DNA of 64,000 nt from assembly GCA_946222995.1 (NCBI GenBank), contig CAMIOS010000001.1, forward strand, positions 251,433-315,432, read 5' to 3'. Source of the DNA: an uncultured Enhydrobacter sp. (lineage in GTDB: Bacteria; Pseudomonadota; Gammaproteobacteria; Pseudomonadales; Moraxellaceae). The notes beneath the pieces were generated by a model. It did no database searches, was not told where the DNA came from, and was given only the letters and a program-made list of their open reading frames with translations. A program made the position numbers and the translations under genes. Of the stretch, positions 1 to 9,408 are shown in pieces. Each line of letters begins with the position of its first letter. Position 1 is the stretch's first letter.

Positions 1-1126
1 AAGTTGTGCCGCGCACAATTGAGTCATCCACCAATAATACATTTTTATTTTTAAACTCTAACGGCACAGCAGAGAGTTTTTGACGTACTGATTTTTTGCG
101 TTGCTGTTGACCGGGCATGATAAAGGTACGACCGATATAGCGATTTTTCATAAAACCTTCACGGTATTTGACCCCAAGATGTTGAGCCAATTCCATCGCT
201 GAAGTGCGTGACGTATCAGGGATCGGAATTACCACATCAATATCATGATCCTCGCCCCATTCTTTGACAATTTTTTGTGCCAATTTCTCACCCATACGCA
301 TTCGGGCTTTATACACCGAAATATTGTCCATAATCGAATCTGGGCGGGCAAAATAGACATATTCAAAAATACAGGGGGTAAATTTTTTGCCCTCGACACA
401 TTGGTGAGTATATAGCTGGTTGTCTTGGTCAATAAAAATGGCTTCACCCGGTTTAACATCTCGCACGATGCTAAAGCCTGAAGCGGTCAATGCCACTGAC
501 TCCGACGCCACCATATACTCTGTGCCACCATCTTCGGCAAGGCGTTCACCATAAATCAATGGCCGAATACCATTGGGGTCACGAAACGCCAAAATCCCAT
601 AGCCTGTAATCATGGCAACCACTGCATACGCCCCTTCAATGCGCTTGTACACCGCTGTCATGGCTTTAAAAATATCGTCTGGCGTCGGATGTTGGATTCC
701 CAATTTTTGCATTTCATGGGCGAGTACATTTAACAATACTTCAGAATCAGAATTGGTATTAATATGACGCATATCTTCGTTATACAGTTCTTCGGCAATT
801 TCCTCGGCATTGGTCAGGTTGCCATTATGAGCGAGCGTAATACCGTAAGGCGAATTTACATAAAACGGCTGTGCTTCTGCACTGCTAGAGGTGCCGGCTG
901 TCGGGTAACGTACATGCCCAATCCCTTGATTGCCTACCAACCGAATCATGTGACGGGTCATAAAGACATCACGCACCATGCCATTTTCTTTACGCAAAAA
1001 CAGCCGACCATCTTGACAGGTGACAATACCCGCCGCATCTTGCCCACGATGCTGTAGCATGGTCAACGCATCATACAGCATCTGATTGACAGGACTATGC
1101 CCTGCAATGCCCACTACTCCACACAT
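1..1126 (-). CDS. purF: Amidophosphoribosyltransferase, C-terminus beyond the left edge
   Basis: First committed enzyme of purine synthesis: it moves the glutamine amide nitrogen onto PRPP in the cytosol. The protein begins MCGVVGIAG, so Cys2 becomes the N-terminal nucleophile of the class II glutaminase (Ntn) domain. The LQHRGQDAAG, GHVRYPTAG and AHNGN motifs of that domain follow. The phosphoribosyltransferase PRPP loop VLLVDDSIVRGTT is at the window edge, near residue 365. 375 codons are visible; the family is about 500 residues, so roughly a quarter is missing. The ATG has an AAGGGG ribosome site about 6 bases upstream. It lies downstream of cvpA, the common cvpA-purF arrangement, across a 164-base gap that could hold its own promoter. 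Confidence 0.97.
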   Translation of the reverse strand, partial: MCGVVGIAGHSPVNQMLYDALTMLQHRGQDAAGIVTCQDGRLFLRKENGMVRDVFMTRHMIRLVGNQGIGHVRYPTAGTSSSAEAQPFYVNSPYGITLAHNGNLTNAEEIAEELYNEDMRHINTNSDSEVLLNVLAHEMQKLGIQHPTPDDIFKAMTAVYKRIEGAYAVVAMITGYGILAFRDPNGIRPLIYGERLAEDGGTEYMVASESVALTASGFSIVRDVKPGEAIFIDQDNQLYTHQCVEGKKFTPCIFEYVYFARPDSIMDNISVYKARMRMGEKLAQKIVKEWGEDHDIDVVIPIPDTSRTSAMELAQHLGVKYREGFMKNRYIGRTFIMPGQQQRKKSVRQKLSAVPLEFKNKNVLLVDDSIVRGTT

Positions 1127-1290
1127 AATAACCCCTTAGTTGTTTTGCCCGTTCTTTGTTGCTCTTACAAAACGTGAGTGAAAAATTCGTTAAAAAATTC
1201 TATATTAAGAAATTTTATAAGAAACTCGTTTAAAATATGTTTGGCGCTATCAACTGGCTCAAACAATCGACAGTGAATCACTGCTAAAAT

Positions 1291-1815
1291 TTAATGGGTT
1301 GCTTTATCAAGCTGATTTAAACCAATATGAGTGCCATGCCGAATTTCGCTAGCGATACTTTTTGACATACTCAAAGCAAATGGCGTGAGCGGTAGTAACG
1401 CTTGGGCAATCTGCGACGCGCGCCAAATCGGTCTTTGCTGGATAAATGGTGCGACTACACTAAGTACCAATAAAATAACGAGTAAATTTTTGCCACACCC
1501 AAATCCTGCACCCGCCAGCCTATCAACAAAACTTAACTTCAACCCTTTAAGCGTACGTTGCATACCCCAAAGCAAGATTTGCAACAAAATAATACAGCCC
1601 AATGCCACTACCAAAAATGCCATCACAAGCGCCAATATCGGCGAGTTGGTAAACGCCATAAAAAAACGGGTAAATGATTTGGCTAAAAAGCTTGCTAACA
1701 CCAACGCAAATAGCCAGCCAAACATCCCAACCAATGAACGTAATAAGCCATTGCGATAGCCTTGTATTAGCCCGACTATTAATAACAATAAAATGCCACT
1801 ATCTATGATCGACAT
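1291..1815 (-). CDS. cvpA: CvpA family membrane protein
   Basis: Inner-membrane protein of the CvpA (colicin V production) family, usually found beside purF; its biochemical role is not settled. The 174-residue product begins MSIIDSGILLLL and has about four hydrophobic segments (roughly residues 5-25, 30-50, 65-90 and 105-125). It carries the typical N-terminal GLIQGYRNGLLRSLVG segment. The frame stays open upstream to 1884 into pyrD, but the ATG at 1815 gives the normal CvpA N-terminus, lies 10 bases after the pyrD stop and has a purine-rich AGAAGAAA site. It is therefore probably co-transcribed with pyrD. Confidence 0.9.
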   Translation of the reverse strand: MSIIDSGILLLLIVGLIQGYRNGLLRSLVGMFGWLFALVLASFLAKSFTRFFMAFTNSPILALVMAFLVVALGCIILLQILLWGMQRTLKGLKLSFVDRLAGAGFGCGKNLLVILLVLSVVAPFIQQRPIWRASQIAQALLPLTPFALSMSKSIASEIRHGTHIGLNQLDKATH

Positions 1816-1825
1816 GCGGTTTCTT

Positions 1826-2878
1826 CTATGTCGTCTGATCGGTTTGTAGCTGTGAAATACGATAACCATCGATCGCTTCGACACATGACTGAATCAAACC
1901 TGGACCTTCATAAATCAAACCACTATAAATTTGCACCAAATCCGCACCCGCTTCAATTTTATTGACCGCTCGCTGTCCTGTGTCAATACCGCCTACCCCA
2001 ATTAACGCCACAGAATGGGGTAACCGCTCGGCAAACTGTGCCAAAACTTGCGTGCTTTTATGGCTCAAAGGACGACCTGATAAGCCACCTGCTTCGTGAC
2101 TGGTGGCATAATCCTCAACCCCATGACGGCTTAAGGTGGTATTGGTCGCAATCAAGCCATCAATATCAAAACGTGCCACTTCATTGGCAATAAAATCAAT
2201 TTGATTTTCATCTAAATCGGGAGCGACTTTAAGTACAAGCGGGACATAATATTGATATTGGCTAGCAAGCTGACTGTGGCGGTTTTTTATCCCATCAAGC
2301 AATGCGGTCAAGGCATCACCACTTTGCAAATCTCGCAAATTTTTGGTATTAGGGGAAGAGATGTTGACCGTGATATAGGAGGCATACGGATAAACGCGTT
2401 CTAGACAAAATAAATAATCATCAAGCGCCTTTTCAACAGGCGTTACTGCATTTTTGCCGATATTAATGCCTAAAATGCCTTGGTATTTACTTTTTTTAAC
2501 TTGCGAAATAAGGTAATCAACCCCTTTATTATTAAAGCCCATCCGGTTAATAATGGCATGGGCTTCTTTGATGCGAAATAGGCGTGGCTTAGGATTACCC
2601 GCTTGTGGTTTTGGGGTCACCGTACCAATTTCGATATAACCAAATCCCAATGCCGCCAACGCATCGATGTACTCGCCGTTTTTGTCCAGCCCTGCTGCCA
2701 ATCCCACAGGGTTATTAAAATTTAACCCCATGCAAGAAGTCATCAGCTCTTGTTTGGCATATACAAAGCCCACCAGTCCCATTTTTTGACTTTTCTCTAG
2801 CATGGCTAGGGTCATTTCATGGGCTTTTTCTGGGTCAGTTTGGAACAAAATGGGACGCATTAACGAATACATAGGCAA
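1826..2878 (-). CDS. pyrD: Dihydroorotate dehydrogenase (quinone), class 2
   Basis: Oxidises dihydroorotate to orotate in pyrimidine synthesis and passes electrons to quinone at the inner membrane. The 350-residue length and the N-terminal amphipathic helix region (MYSLMRPILFQTDPEKAHEMT) mark the membrane-associated class 2 enzyme. FMN/substrate motifs are seen in order: GLAAGLDKNGE near residue 60, IGTVTPKPQ, RLFR, NRMGFNN, and NISSPNTKNLR holding the class 2 catalytic serine. ATNTT and GVGGI follow towards the C-terminus. It is the first gene of a leftward group with cvpA and purF. Confidence 0.97.
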   Translation of the reverse strand: MPMYSLMRPILFQTDPEKAHEMTLAMLEKSQKMGLVGFVYAKQELMTSCMGLNFNNPVGLAAGLDKNGEYIDALAALGFGYIEIGTVTPKPQAGNPKPRLFRIKEAHAIINRMGFNNKGVDYLISQVKKSKYQGILGINIGKNAVTPVEKALDDYLFCLERVYPYASYITVNISSPNTKNLRDLQSGDALTALLDGIKNRHSQLASQYQYYVPLVLKVAPDLDENQIDFIANEVARFDIDGLIATNTTLSRHGVEDYATSHEAGGLSGRPLSHKSTQVLAQFAERLPHSVALIGVGGIDTGQRAVNKIEAGADLVQIYSGLIYEGPGLIQSCVEAIDGYRISQLQTDQTT

Positions 2879-3080
2879 ACATTCACTTTATTTTCATAAA
2901 AGCTGGCACAAGGCGGCTTTAAAACGGCATTTATCCGAAACGTTTTATCATCCTTGCGGGTCATTGGCAAGCTGTCATCAACACAGACTAGCAAGAAACC
3001 GGTGGGTCGCTATTATACCAGTGTCCCAAACAAAAAACACCGTATTCTGTACGACAGCGATCAAAGACCCATCAATCCGC

Positions 3081-3587
3081 TTACGGCACCGCCCGCCCAT
3101 TGGCTAAGGCAATCCACCCTCGTATCATTCGATACAAATGCCAAAGCACCACAAATCCAAGCAACACCATACCAAGCATCCCCATGATGCCCGAGCCGCC
3201 TGCCACTGTGCTACTGCCTGCCAGCAAACCAAATAGTGACGCGCCAAAACCAAAAAATATCGATACAATGGCCATACTACCAAAAAATACACTATACCAA
3301 AATGTCTTAATCTGCCAGTCAAAATGGCTATAAAGCCACGTTCCACGAGCCTCATCTCGTTTAAGATAGTTCATTACAATGGGGATAATCCATGTTAACC
3401 CTGCGGTAAAATAACTCAACATCGCCAACGCATAGGTAATATGGTTGTAATTAATGAGTGATTGGCTTACTGGCTGAGAGGGCAAAAATCCAGCTTGATG
3501 ATCAGCATATAGTTGCGCATGAGGCACTTCGTAAGGACTGGGCTTTGGATCAATGTTTAAATTCGAGTTTTGATTGTGATTAGCCAT
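3081..3587 (-). CDS. DUF4870-like small membrane protein
   Basis: A 168-residue membrane protein of unknown function. After a polar N-terminus of about 45 residues come about four hydrophobic segments (ALAMLSYFTAGLTWIIP, a Trp/Phe-rich WQIKTFWYSVFFG stretch, a Gly/Ser-rich one and LGFVVLWHLYRMI). A charged loop MNYLKRDEARGTWLYSH lies between the first two, the pattern of DUF4870/Tic20-like small proteins. A TTG two codons upstream is possible, but the ATG at 3587 has a TAAGGT site at good spacing. It lies upstream of pyrD on the same strand with a gap of about 200 bases that shows no gene. Confidence 0.75.
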   Translation of the reverse strand: MANHNQNSNLNIDPKPSPYEVPHAQLYADHQAGFLPSQPVSQSLINYNHITYALAMLSYFTAGLTWIIPIVMNYLKRDEARGTWLYSHFDWQIKTFWYSVFFGSMAIVSIFFGFGASLFGLLAGSSTVAGGSGIMGMLGMVLLGFVVLWHLYRMIRGWIALANGRAVP

Positions 3588-3744
3588 TCTCAACCTTAGA
3601 TACTAATTAAATACTAAAAAGTTAGATACTAAAAAAGGGTTTTTCAATCATATGTTATAAGGGTAATACCAATTTTTTAAAGCATTTAAATCATAAACTT
3701 GAATACAAATTGTGTTAAGCAGGTATACAGCCGCCCAGTAACGC

Positions 3745-4791
3745 TTATTTTAACCAAATTGGCTCTCGAATGCTGGCATTGGCTAAAAACTTGGCAGGTA
3801 AGCGAATATGCTCAAGTTGCAGTTGATAAACGGGACGAATCTGACTATCTAACGCGGTTGGCAAGCTCACTAGCTGTATTACGGACTTATTAGCATAGAC
3901 CCCATACTCGCCTGTCGGCGAAAAACTCATGGCTTCGCTCGCCCCGTCATCCGCCATTGACCACGTCTGCCCTGTTGCCAAGTTTTTGATAACCCGCTGT
4001 AGTTGGGTATTAGGCAATTTAGAGATATAGCTGATATAGTCGCCTGTTGGGCTAATCTTGGCATTGGCGCTGTAACTGCCTGTGGTGGTGATGCGGCTCA
4101 CCGCTTGGGTAGCAAAATCATAACGATACAGCTGTGGATGATATAGCGCTGTACGGTCTGAAGTAAAGATAAACCATTGTTGGTTGGGTGACCAAAAGGG
4201 GGCAATATCGACTGCCGCATTATGGGTCAGTTGCTGTAAATGACTGCCATCTATATTTGCCAAAAAAATCTCGGGGTTTTGGTTCATACTACTTGATAAC
4301 AAGATTTTTTGCTTGTCGGGCGAAATGTTTGCACTAAAATGATTGGCACGCTGTGGGGTAAGCAGCGTTTTTTGTCGGCTTTTGATATCATAACTAAAGA
4401 TAGCAGGAAAGCTGTTTTGCTGCTCGGTAAAGATTAACATCGTGCCATCTTTATCGGCGGATAAACTTGAAATGCTACCGTTGACTTGGGTTAACACTTG
4501 GGCATGTGAGCCATCAAGCTCACTCATTACCAAACGGCTGATTTGGGCTTTGCCGTTGCCCTGCGTCAAGACATAAACCAATCGCCCTGTTAACTGCTGT
4601 TGATTAGATAAGATAACGCTAACAGGTTGCGCCTGAACCTGAGATAACTGATGCAAATGCGGCAAAACGCTACAAGCGGGAAGCCCAACCATTGTGGCTA
4701 TTCCTGTGACTACGCCCAGCGTTAGCCATGTTAAGCTTTTACATAAACTTTGTAAGTATGCTGCTAGGCTCAAGACACGCTTTCCTATCAT
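3745..4791 (-). CDS. TolB paralogue: lipoprotein-like, beta-propeller only
   Basis: A 348-residue protein directly downstream of tolB and similar to it over the beta-propeller. The repeats match TolB's PD40/WD40-like blades (LSADKDGTMLIF, ISPDKQKILLSSS, WSPNQQWFIFTSDR, ISPTGDYISYIS, FSPTGEYGVYANK), and the ends match (IREPIWLK here, ILSPIWLN in TolB). The TolB N-terminal domain of about 130 residues is absent: only about 40 residues separate the hydrophobic leader (LTWLTLGVVTGIATMVGLPAC) from blade 1. The leader ends LPAC, a possible lipobox, so a periplasmic lipoprotein is plausible, though Pro at -2 is unusual. The frame opens at a TTG at 4815, but the ATG at 4791 gives the better signal. 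Function unknown; it sits where pal normally follows tolB. Confidence 0.8.
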   Translation of the reverse strand: MIGKRVLSLAAYLQSLCKSLTWLTLGVVTGIATMVGLPACSVLPHLHQLSQVQAQPVSVILSNQQQLTGRLVYVLTQGNGKAQISRLVMSELDGSHAQVLTQVNGSISSLSADKDGTMLIFTEQQNSFPAIFSYDIKSRQKTLLTPQRANHFSANISPDKQKILLSSSMNQNPEIFLANIDGSHLQQLTHNAAVDIAPFWSPNQQWFIFTSDRTALYHPQLYRYDFATQAVSRITTTGSYSANAKISPTGDYISYISKLPNTQLQRVIKNLATGQTWSMADDGASEAMSFSPTGEYGVYANKSVIQLVSLPTALDSQIRPVYQLQLEHIRLPAKFLANASIREPIWLK

Positions 4792-4819
4792 ATTTATCAA
4801 AAGCTGACGTATCAACGGC

Positions 4820-6130
4820 TTAAGGCGTCATGCTATTATTGGCATTGGGATTAAGCCAAATCGGACTTAAAATTTTCCCCGCTGGAATGCCTGTGGGGCG
4901 TAATTGCACCGTCTTACCATTGGTCGAAATCGTCAACATATTGCCATTTGAATATAAATAGTGCTGACCATTTGGCGAAATACTTGGCGGTTCTTCTAAT
5001 CCGACATTATTGACCGATGAGATACTACGGCTTTGTAAATCCATCACCGCGCCTTGCTGTGTGCCTATCAAAAAGCTCATCTTGCGACCATCATTGCTGA
5101 TTTTGCCCATTGAGCTTAGACCGCCGCCTGTTAGCCGCTCTTCTGTGCGAGTACTTAAATTATAACGATAAATTTGTCCCTTATTGCCGCCTTTTGCCCC
5201 ACCGGCACGATCTGAGGTATAAACAAATGAGTTGCCATCAGGCGACCAACTTGGATAGACAGCACCGACTGGGTCATTGGTCAAACGTTGCACACTTGCG
5301 CCCCGAGACAGATAAATCTGCGGTTTGCCTGTTTGATAGTCGCTACTAAATAGTACGCTTGAGCCATCAGGTGACACTGAGGCGCCGAGATTATTGCCCC
5401 GAAATGGGGTTAATAACGTCCCCCCCTCACCATTGACATCGGCAGAATACACCACAGGGTAGCCCACTTGTTGTACCACATAGGTAAACGTGCGACCATT
5501 GGCAGACGGGTTTAATCCGCTAATCGTGCCATTGACCCGCTGAATCATCTGTGGATTATAACCATCAACATCCGACACCCAAAGGCTTTGGTTGTGCTTA
5601 CTTGGTGTGCCAGATTCGACCACAAATGCCAATCTTCCCGAAAAGTCACCTTTTTTGCCTGTCAAAATCTCTTCAATACGCTCAGCTACCCGATGACCGC
5701 CCATTCGCAAGGCATCGGCTGATCGTCCTCGGGTCAAAACGCTGCCCGTGCCTTTGACTGCACCTGAATTGACATCTATCACTTCAAAGTTTAATGCCAC
5801 ATCACCACGATCAGTTTGGCTACGCCCAACAACCAAATAAGGTACGGCATTTTGTCGCCATAAATCAAGCTTGACCTCGCTTGAGGTATGCGGATTTTGG
5901 GGCAGATTTTTATCAGTGACATTATGCCCGCCTATGGTTAAGTCATTGGTGACGACGCCGTTAATGTTTTCTGCACCTGCAAATGGTACAATCGCCACTT
6001 CAACATCACTGCGAGGTGCTTCTTTTTCAATTGTGCCTTCAATAGCAAAAGCTGATAAAGTGGTGAGGCTTATTATACTAGCAGACAAAACTTTAATCGT
6101 TAACCTTTGATAATTTCTCACAGTTTTCAT
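4820..6130 (-). CDS. tolB: Tol-Pal system periplasmic protein TolB
   Basis: Periplasmic part of the Tol-Pal envelope system, which links inner membrane, peptidoglycan and outer membrane during division. The 436-residue protein has a signal peptide ending near SAFA. The TolB N-terminal domain (VEVAIVPFAGAENINGVV to about residue 165) follows. Then comes a six-bladed propeller with PD40 motifs such as SPDGSSVLFSSD, WSPDGNSFVYTSDR and ISNDGRKMSFL. An in-frame GTG lies one codon upstream, but the ATG at 6130 is well placed after AAGGA. A gap of 117 bases separates it from tolA. A paralogue follows 28 bases downstream. Confidence 0.97.
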   Translation of the reverse strand: MKTVRNYQRLTIKVLSASIISLTTLSAFAIEGTIEKEAPRSDVEVAIVPFAGAENINGVVTNDLTIGGHNVTDKNLPQNPHTSSEVKLDLWRQNAVPYLVVGRSQTDRGDVALNFEVIDVNSGAVKGTGSVLTRGRSADALRMGGHRVAERIEEILTGKKGDFSGRLAFVVESGTPSKHNQSLWVSDVDGYNPQMIQRVNGTISGLNPSANGRTFTYVVQQVGYPVVYSADVNGEGGTLLTPFRGNNLGASVSPDGSSVLFSSDYQTGKPQIYLSRGASVQRLTNDPVGAVYPSWSPDGNSFVYTSDRAGGAKGGNKGQIYRYNLSTRTEERLTGGGLSSMGKISNDGRKMSFLIGTQQGAVMDLQSRSISSVNNVGLEEPPSISPNGQHYLYSNGNMLTISTNGKTVQLRPTGIPAGKILSPIWLNPNANNSMTP

Positions 6131-6247
6131 CACTCATCCTTATTACAATCATTTTTCACTTGTAGAATTTATAGGCAAATTTAAACATTTTCTAAGCAGG
6201 ACTTAAACAGCTATTTTGACAGACTTAAAAATTTTTCCACTAATGAA

Positions 6248-7177
6248 TTACTGACGTCTTGTTTCATTAAATGTTAGATGGTTATTTTGAAAATCACTAT
6301 AAACATTTTGCGGTGGCGGTGGCAGACTTGTTCTCGCAAAGGCTTCTTTAAGTTTTTGTTGAGAAGCATCAGAGCCACCATTTATTCTTAGATTACTAAT
6401 TGCCCCTGTCGATGAAATATTAAAGGTCGCTGTTAATGTATTATTACTGTTGGTAGGTGGTTGCCAGTTATCACTAATAATTTTAAAGATTAAGTTTTTA
6501 TAATTCGCTCTATCTTGCCCATTATTATTACCTTGACGACTAGGCGAATCATTCCCTGCTTGTGAATTGGACGAACCTACCTTTAAATTGATGGCTTTGT
6601 CATTACTTTGTTTGGTGGTTTCGCTTTTATCCTTTGGCAAAGCATCTTTGGCATACTCAGCCGATTTTTGGGCTAATTCTTTCGCGATATCATCCACACT
6701 ATTTTCTGCCTCACGATTGTGCGCTAAGGCGTCTTGACTGGCAGCTTCATTGGCATTGAGTTGGTCAATGACTTGTTGCTGTTGTTGAGCGACTTCGGCA
6801 TCAAGCTGTTGGGCGACTTTTTCTTGCTCTTTTCGCCATTGTGATTCTTTGGCAGCGATGTCATTCATCACTTGGGCAGTATGATTATTGGTTTGGCTCG
6901 GTTTGTTGATATTACTAAGCATATCTGCCATCATAGGCGGGGCATCGCCCGCTTGGTCGGCATTGCTTTGTTGATTGGCTCGGATTTGTCCTTCGATTTC
7001 GGATAATTGCTCTGGTGTGACAAGGCTGGTTTGCATCGGTGGCGGCGGTGGACTACGATAAAAAAATAACAAACACGCCAATAACAAGCCATGTACCAAG
7101 ATACTTAGCAAGATTGCCCATGTTTTATAGTCAGGGGTTTTTACAGGAACGTATACGGAAGTTACTTCAGAATACAT
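6248..7177 (-). CDS. tolA: Cell envelope protein TolA
   Basis: Inner-membrane protein spanning the periplasm and energised by TolQR. The 309 residues show a short cytoplasmic N-terminus and one membrane helix at about 20-40 with the S-x3-H motif (SILVH) that TolA/TonB use to contact TolQ/ExbB. A short proline run follows. A Gln/Ala-rich coiled coil occupies about 95-180 (KEQEKVAQQLDAEVAQQQQQ), then a low-complexity Ser/Asn/Gly linker and a compact TolA/TonB-like C-terminal domain from about 228 (ISDNWQPP, FNISSTGAISNLRI). The protein is shorter than enterobacterial TolA (about 420), mainly in the helical domain. The gene lies 47 bases after tolR. Confidence 0.93.
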   Translation of the reverse strand: MYSEVTSVYVPVKTPDYKTWAILLSILVHGLLLACLLFFYRSPPPPPMQTSLVTPEQLSEIEGQIRANQQSNADQAGDAPPMMADMLSNINKPSQTNNHTAQVMNDIAAKESQWRKEQEKVAQQLDAEVAQQQQQVIDQLNANEAASQDALAHNREAENSVDDIAKELAQKSAEYAKDALPKDKSETTKQSNDKAINLKVGSSNSQAGNDSPSRQGNNNGQDRANYKNLIFKIISDNWQPPTNSNNTLTATFNISSTGAISNLRINGGSDASQQKLKEAFARTSLPPPPQNVYSDFQNNHLTFNETRRQ

Positions 7178-7224
7178 AACCGTGTCTCTGATTGGTATTG
7201 ATTCATTATATTATTTACTGCCGA

Positions 7225-7692
7225 TTAGTTTTTAGCTTTTTTGGGTGGTGCTGTCATCAGTCCGACTTTTTGAATACCTGCTTGTTGCAAGTTTGCCATC
7301 AGTTGCATAATATCACCGTATGCATTGCCTTGGTCGGCATTTATCATGACATTAACATTGGGTACGCCATTGAGCTGGTATTCGGGCAAACTTTGCAATT
7401 CTTGTAATTTTGCAATCAGTTCTGACTGAGTCATCGGCACGTCGGTTTTGTCTTGATAACTCATAAAAATTTCACCGCTGCGTTTGAGTGAGACGATCAC
7501 AGGTAGCTGCGTGCCTTGTGATAACGCTTTGGTACTCGCTTTTGGTAAATCAATATCCACACCCGTGGTCAACATGGGAGCTGTGACCATAAAAATAACC
7601 AATAACACCAACATAACATCGATATAGGGCACGACATTCATACTGGCATTGACTTTGCGATGGGTCGGACGGCTAAAGGGGCTTGTTTTCAT
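7225..7692 (-). CDS. tolR: TolR/ExbD family proton-channel subunit
   Basis: Inner-membrane stator subunit working with TolQ to harvest the proton gradient for TolA. The 155-residue product has one N-terminal membrane helix containing the conserved ion-coupling aspartate (VVPYIDVMLVLLVIFMV). A periplasmic ExbD/TolR domain follows (VDIDLPKAS, VMINADQGNAYGDIMQLM). The first in-frame start is TTG at 7695; the ATG at 7692 is preferred, with GGGTGA upstream. It starts 14 bases after the tolQ stop. Confidence 0.95.
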   Translation of the reverse strand: MKTSPFSRPTHRKVNASMNVVPYIDVMLVLLVIFMVTAPMLTTGVDIDLPKASTKALSQGTQLPVIVSLKRSGEIFMSYQDKTDVPMTQSELIAKLQELQSLPEYQLNGVPNVNVMINADQGNAYGDIMQLMANLQQAGIQKVGLMTAPPKKAKN

Positions 7693-7706
7693 CAAATTTC
7701 ACCCAA

Positions 7707-8453
7707 TTAACTTGGCATAACCACAGGTTGTGAGGGTAGCTGAGACTGCGGAGGCTGTGGGGATAATGGGCTCTCTGGCTGATTATCCGGTTGGGTCTCT
7801 CGCATCAATATACCTGTCATTTCATCACAAAATAGCGCTCGGCTTTGATACACCTTTTCGCTTTTGGCGGTAAAGTGGTTAAAAGCCAAAGCGGCTGGAA
7901 TCGCAGCAAACAAACCCAATGCCGTGGCAATCAAGGCTTCGGCAATACCAGGAGCAACTGCCGCCAATGTGGCTTGACTTGAGGTTGATAAGCCCATAAA
8001 GGCGGTCATAATCCCCCACACCGTACCCAATAACCCGATATAAGGCGAAACCGAAGCGATACTGGCTAATAACGGTAAGCCTTGCTCAAGCTCAAGCTGC
8101 TGTCGCCCCATACCCACTCGCAATTTGCGCTCGACACCATCGAGTACATCGGCTTTTGGCTGTCGATTGCGCATGAGTTTTAAAAACTCGGTATAGCCAA
8201 TAAAGAAAATCTGCTCAAGCCCGCTACGCTCGGGGTTACCTTGCACGCCTTTATACAACGTCGGCAATTCAATGCCTGACCAAAACGTTTGTTCAAAATG
8301 CTCATCGCTGGCTTGGGCAGTCGATAAACGGCTACTTAACCGAAAAATCGTCATCCAACACATCAATGATGCCAAAAACAACGCCGCCATCACAATTTTG
8401 ACAAATAAACTTGCCTGTGTGACTAAACTGACGATATCAATTGACCCTTCCAT
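7707..8453 (-). CDS. tolQ: TolQ/ExbB/MotA family proton-channel subunit
   Basis: Forms the proton-conducting stator with TolR. The 248 residues contain one membrane helix near the N-terminus (about 18-38) and two later ones flanking the MotA/ExbB signature (ASVSPYIGLLGTVWGIMTAF, ALIATALGLFAAIPAALAFN). The cytoplasmic loop lies between the first and second helices. The C-terminus ends in an odd Pro/Gln/Ser-rich tail (about 25 residues). It is the first gene of the leftward tolQRAB run; the usual ybgC is not upstream here. Confidence 0.95.
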   Translation of the reverse strand: MEGSIDIVSLVTQASLFVKIVMAALFLASLMCWMTIFRLSSRLSTAQASDEHFEQTFWSGIELPTLYKGVQGNPERSGLEQIFFIGYTEFLKLMRNRQPKADVLDGVERKLRVGMGRQQLELEQGLPLLASIASVSPYIGLLGTVWGIMTAFMGLSTSSQATLAAVAPGIAEALIATALGLFAAIPAALAFNHFTAKSEKVYQSRALFCDEMTGILMRETQPDNQPESPLSPQPPQSQLPSQPVVMPS

Positions 8454-8599
8454 TTTACCCCTACTCGCCCAACCATGTCGGTCACAAAAATTTTACAAAA
8501 AATTCTGCCTATTGTACCTAAACAGACAAAAAAACAGTATAGGTAAAATTAGTTTGTAACAAAAACCTTAAACAGCGGTTTGATTTCTCTAAAAATTGG

Positions 8600-9343
8600 C
8601 TACGGCTCTCTTAATTCTAACCAATGTTTGGCTTGAGTTTGCGCTGCTTGCACCATAGCGGGCAACCAGTGGGTCTGCACCACATCATTATCACGCAAAA
8701 ACTGCTGTATGCTGTGAGCCAGTGCCAGAGGCATATAAACAAAGCCGTTTGATCCTTGTAACTGCCATTGTTCTGACAATAGTGGATGATGGGCAAACAC
8801 CGATAAATGCGGGTCTTTACTCACAATCTCGACCGTATCGACCCATTGCCAATTTTCAAAACTTGCTGCTACAGCAGCCTCCAAATTTTTGCTCGAAACA
8901 ATTTCAAAAGGCTTTAGGGTGTTACTAAAATGCAACCGCAAAGCAATTTCAGGCTGCTCAAAAAATAGCACAAGCTTGCCATTAAATTTTAATTGCCAAG
9001 GTTGGGTTAGTTTATCTGCAGAGATACCAATTAATTGGGCAAATTGTGCTTGGCTCATCAGTTTATCAAAATTGGCTAGCAGCTGCCCCTGTAGGGGAAT
9101 CTCTGCCTTAAGCGCTTCACTAAGCCGCTCATAATGGTAAATCAGCTTCATAGGCAACTGTTTGTCAATAATATAATCCGCTATTTGACAACGATGTAGA
9201 CGAGAATGCGCCAAATTATCACCCAAAAATGGCAAAATAGCCAACGCATTGGTTGGCAAATTGGATGAAAAAGGCAAATTTTTTGCAGTTGAATTCATAA
9301 TTAACGCATCACAAAAGGACATAGGATTTGAATTGTAACGCAT
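8600..9343 (-). CDS. Unrecognised protein
   Basis: A 247-codon open frame with normal-looking composition, no signal peptide and no membrane helix. I do not recognise a family. Visible features are a leucine/alanine-rich middle (YHYERLSEALKAEIPLQGQL), a tryptophan-containing segment (AASFENWQWVDTVEIV) and a helical C-terminus. In-frame ATGs lie at 9343, 9322 and 9298, none with a clear ribosome site, so the start is uncertain. It is transcribed with the tol genes' direction, 146 bases upstream of tolQ. It is probably a lineage-restricted cytosolic protein. Confidence 0.6.
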   Translation of the reverse strand: MRYNSNPMSFCDALIMNSTAKNLPFSSNLPTNALAILPFLGDNLAHSRLHRCQIADYIIDKQLPMKLIYHYERLSEALKAEIPLQGQLLANFDKLMSQAQFAQLIGISADKLTQPWQLKFNGKLVLFFEQPEIALRLHFSNTLKPFEIVSSKNLEAAVAASFENWQWVDTVEIVSKDPHLSVFAHHPLLSEQWQLQGSNGFVYMPLALAHSIQQFLRDNDVVQTHWLPAMVQAAQTQAKHWLELREP

Positions 9344-9408
9344 TTAGGTCACGATAACTATTCTCATGGTTAATATGACCATTAAAAACGCTTAATTGTG
9401 ATTGGCAA

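Noticed and set aside
764..1057. 97-codon plus-strand open frame inside purF
   Set aside because: Lies antisense to a clear purF with all motifs; no ribosome site or recognisable protein.
1816..1884. 23-codon upstream extension of cvpA
   Set aside because: Overlaps pyrD coding sequence; the later ATG gives the typical CvpA N-terminus.
2802..3187. Two overlapping plus-strand frames around the pyrD start
   Set aside because: Antisense to pyrD and to the DUF4870-like gene, low-complexity translations, no family resemblance.
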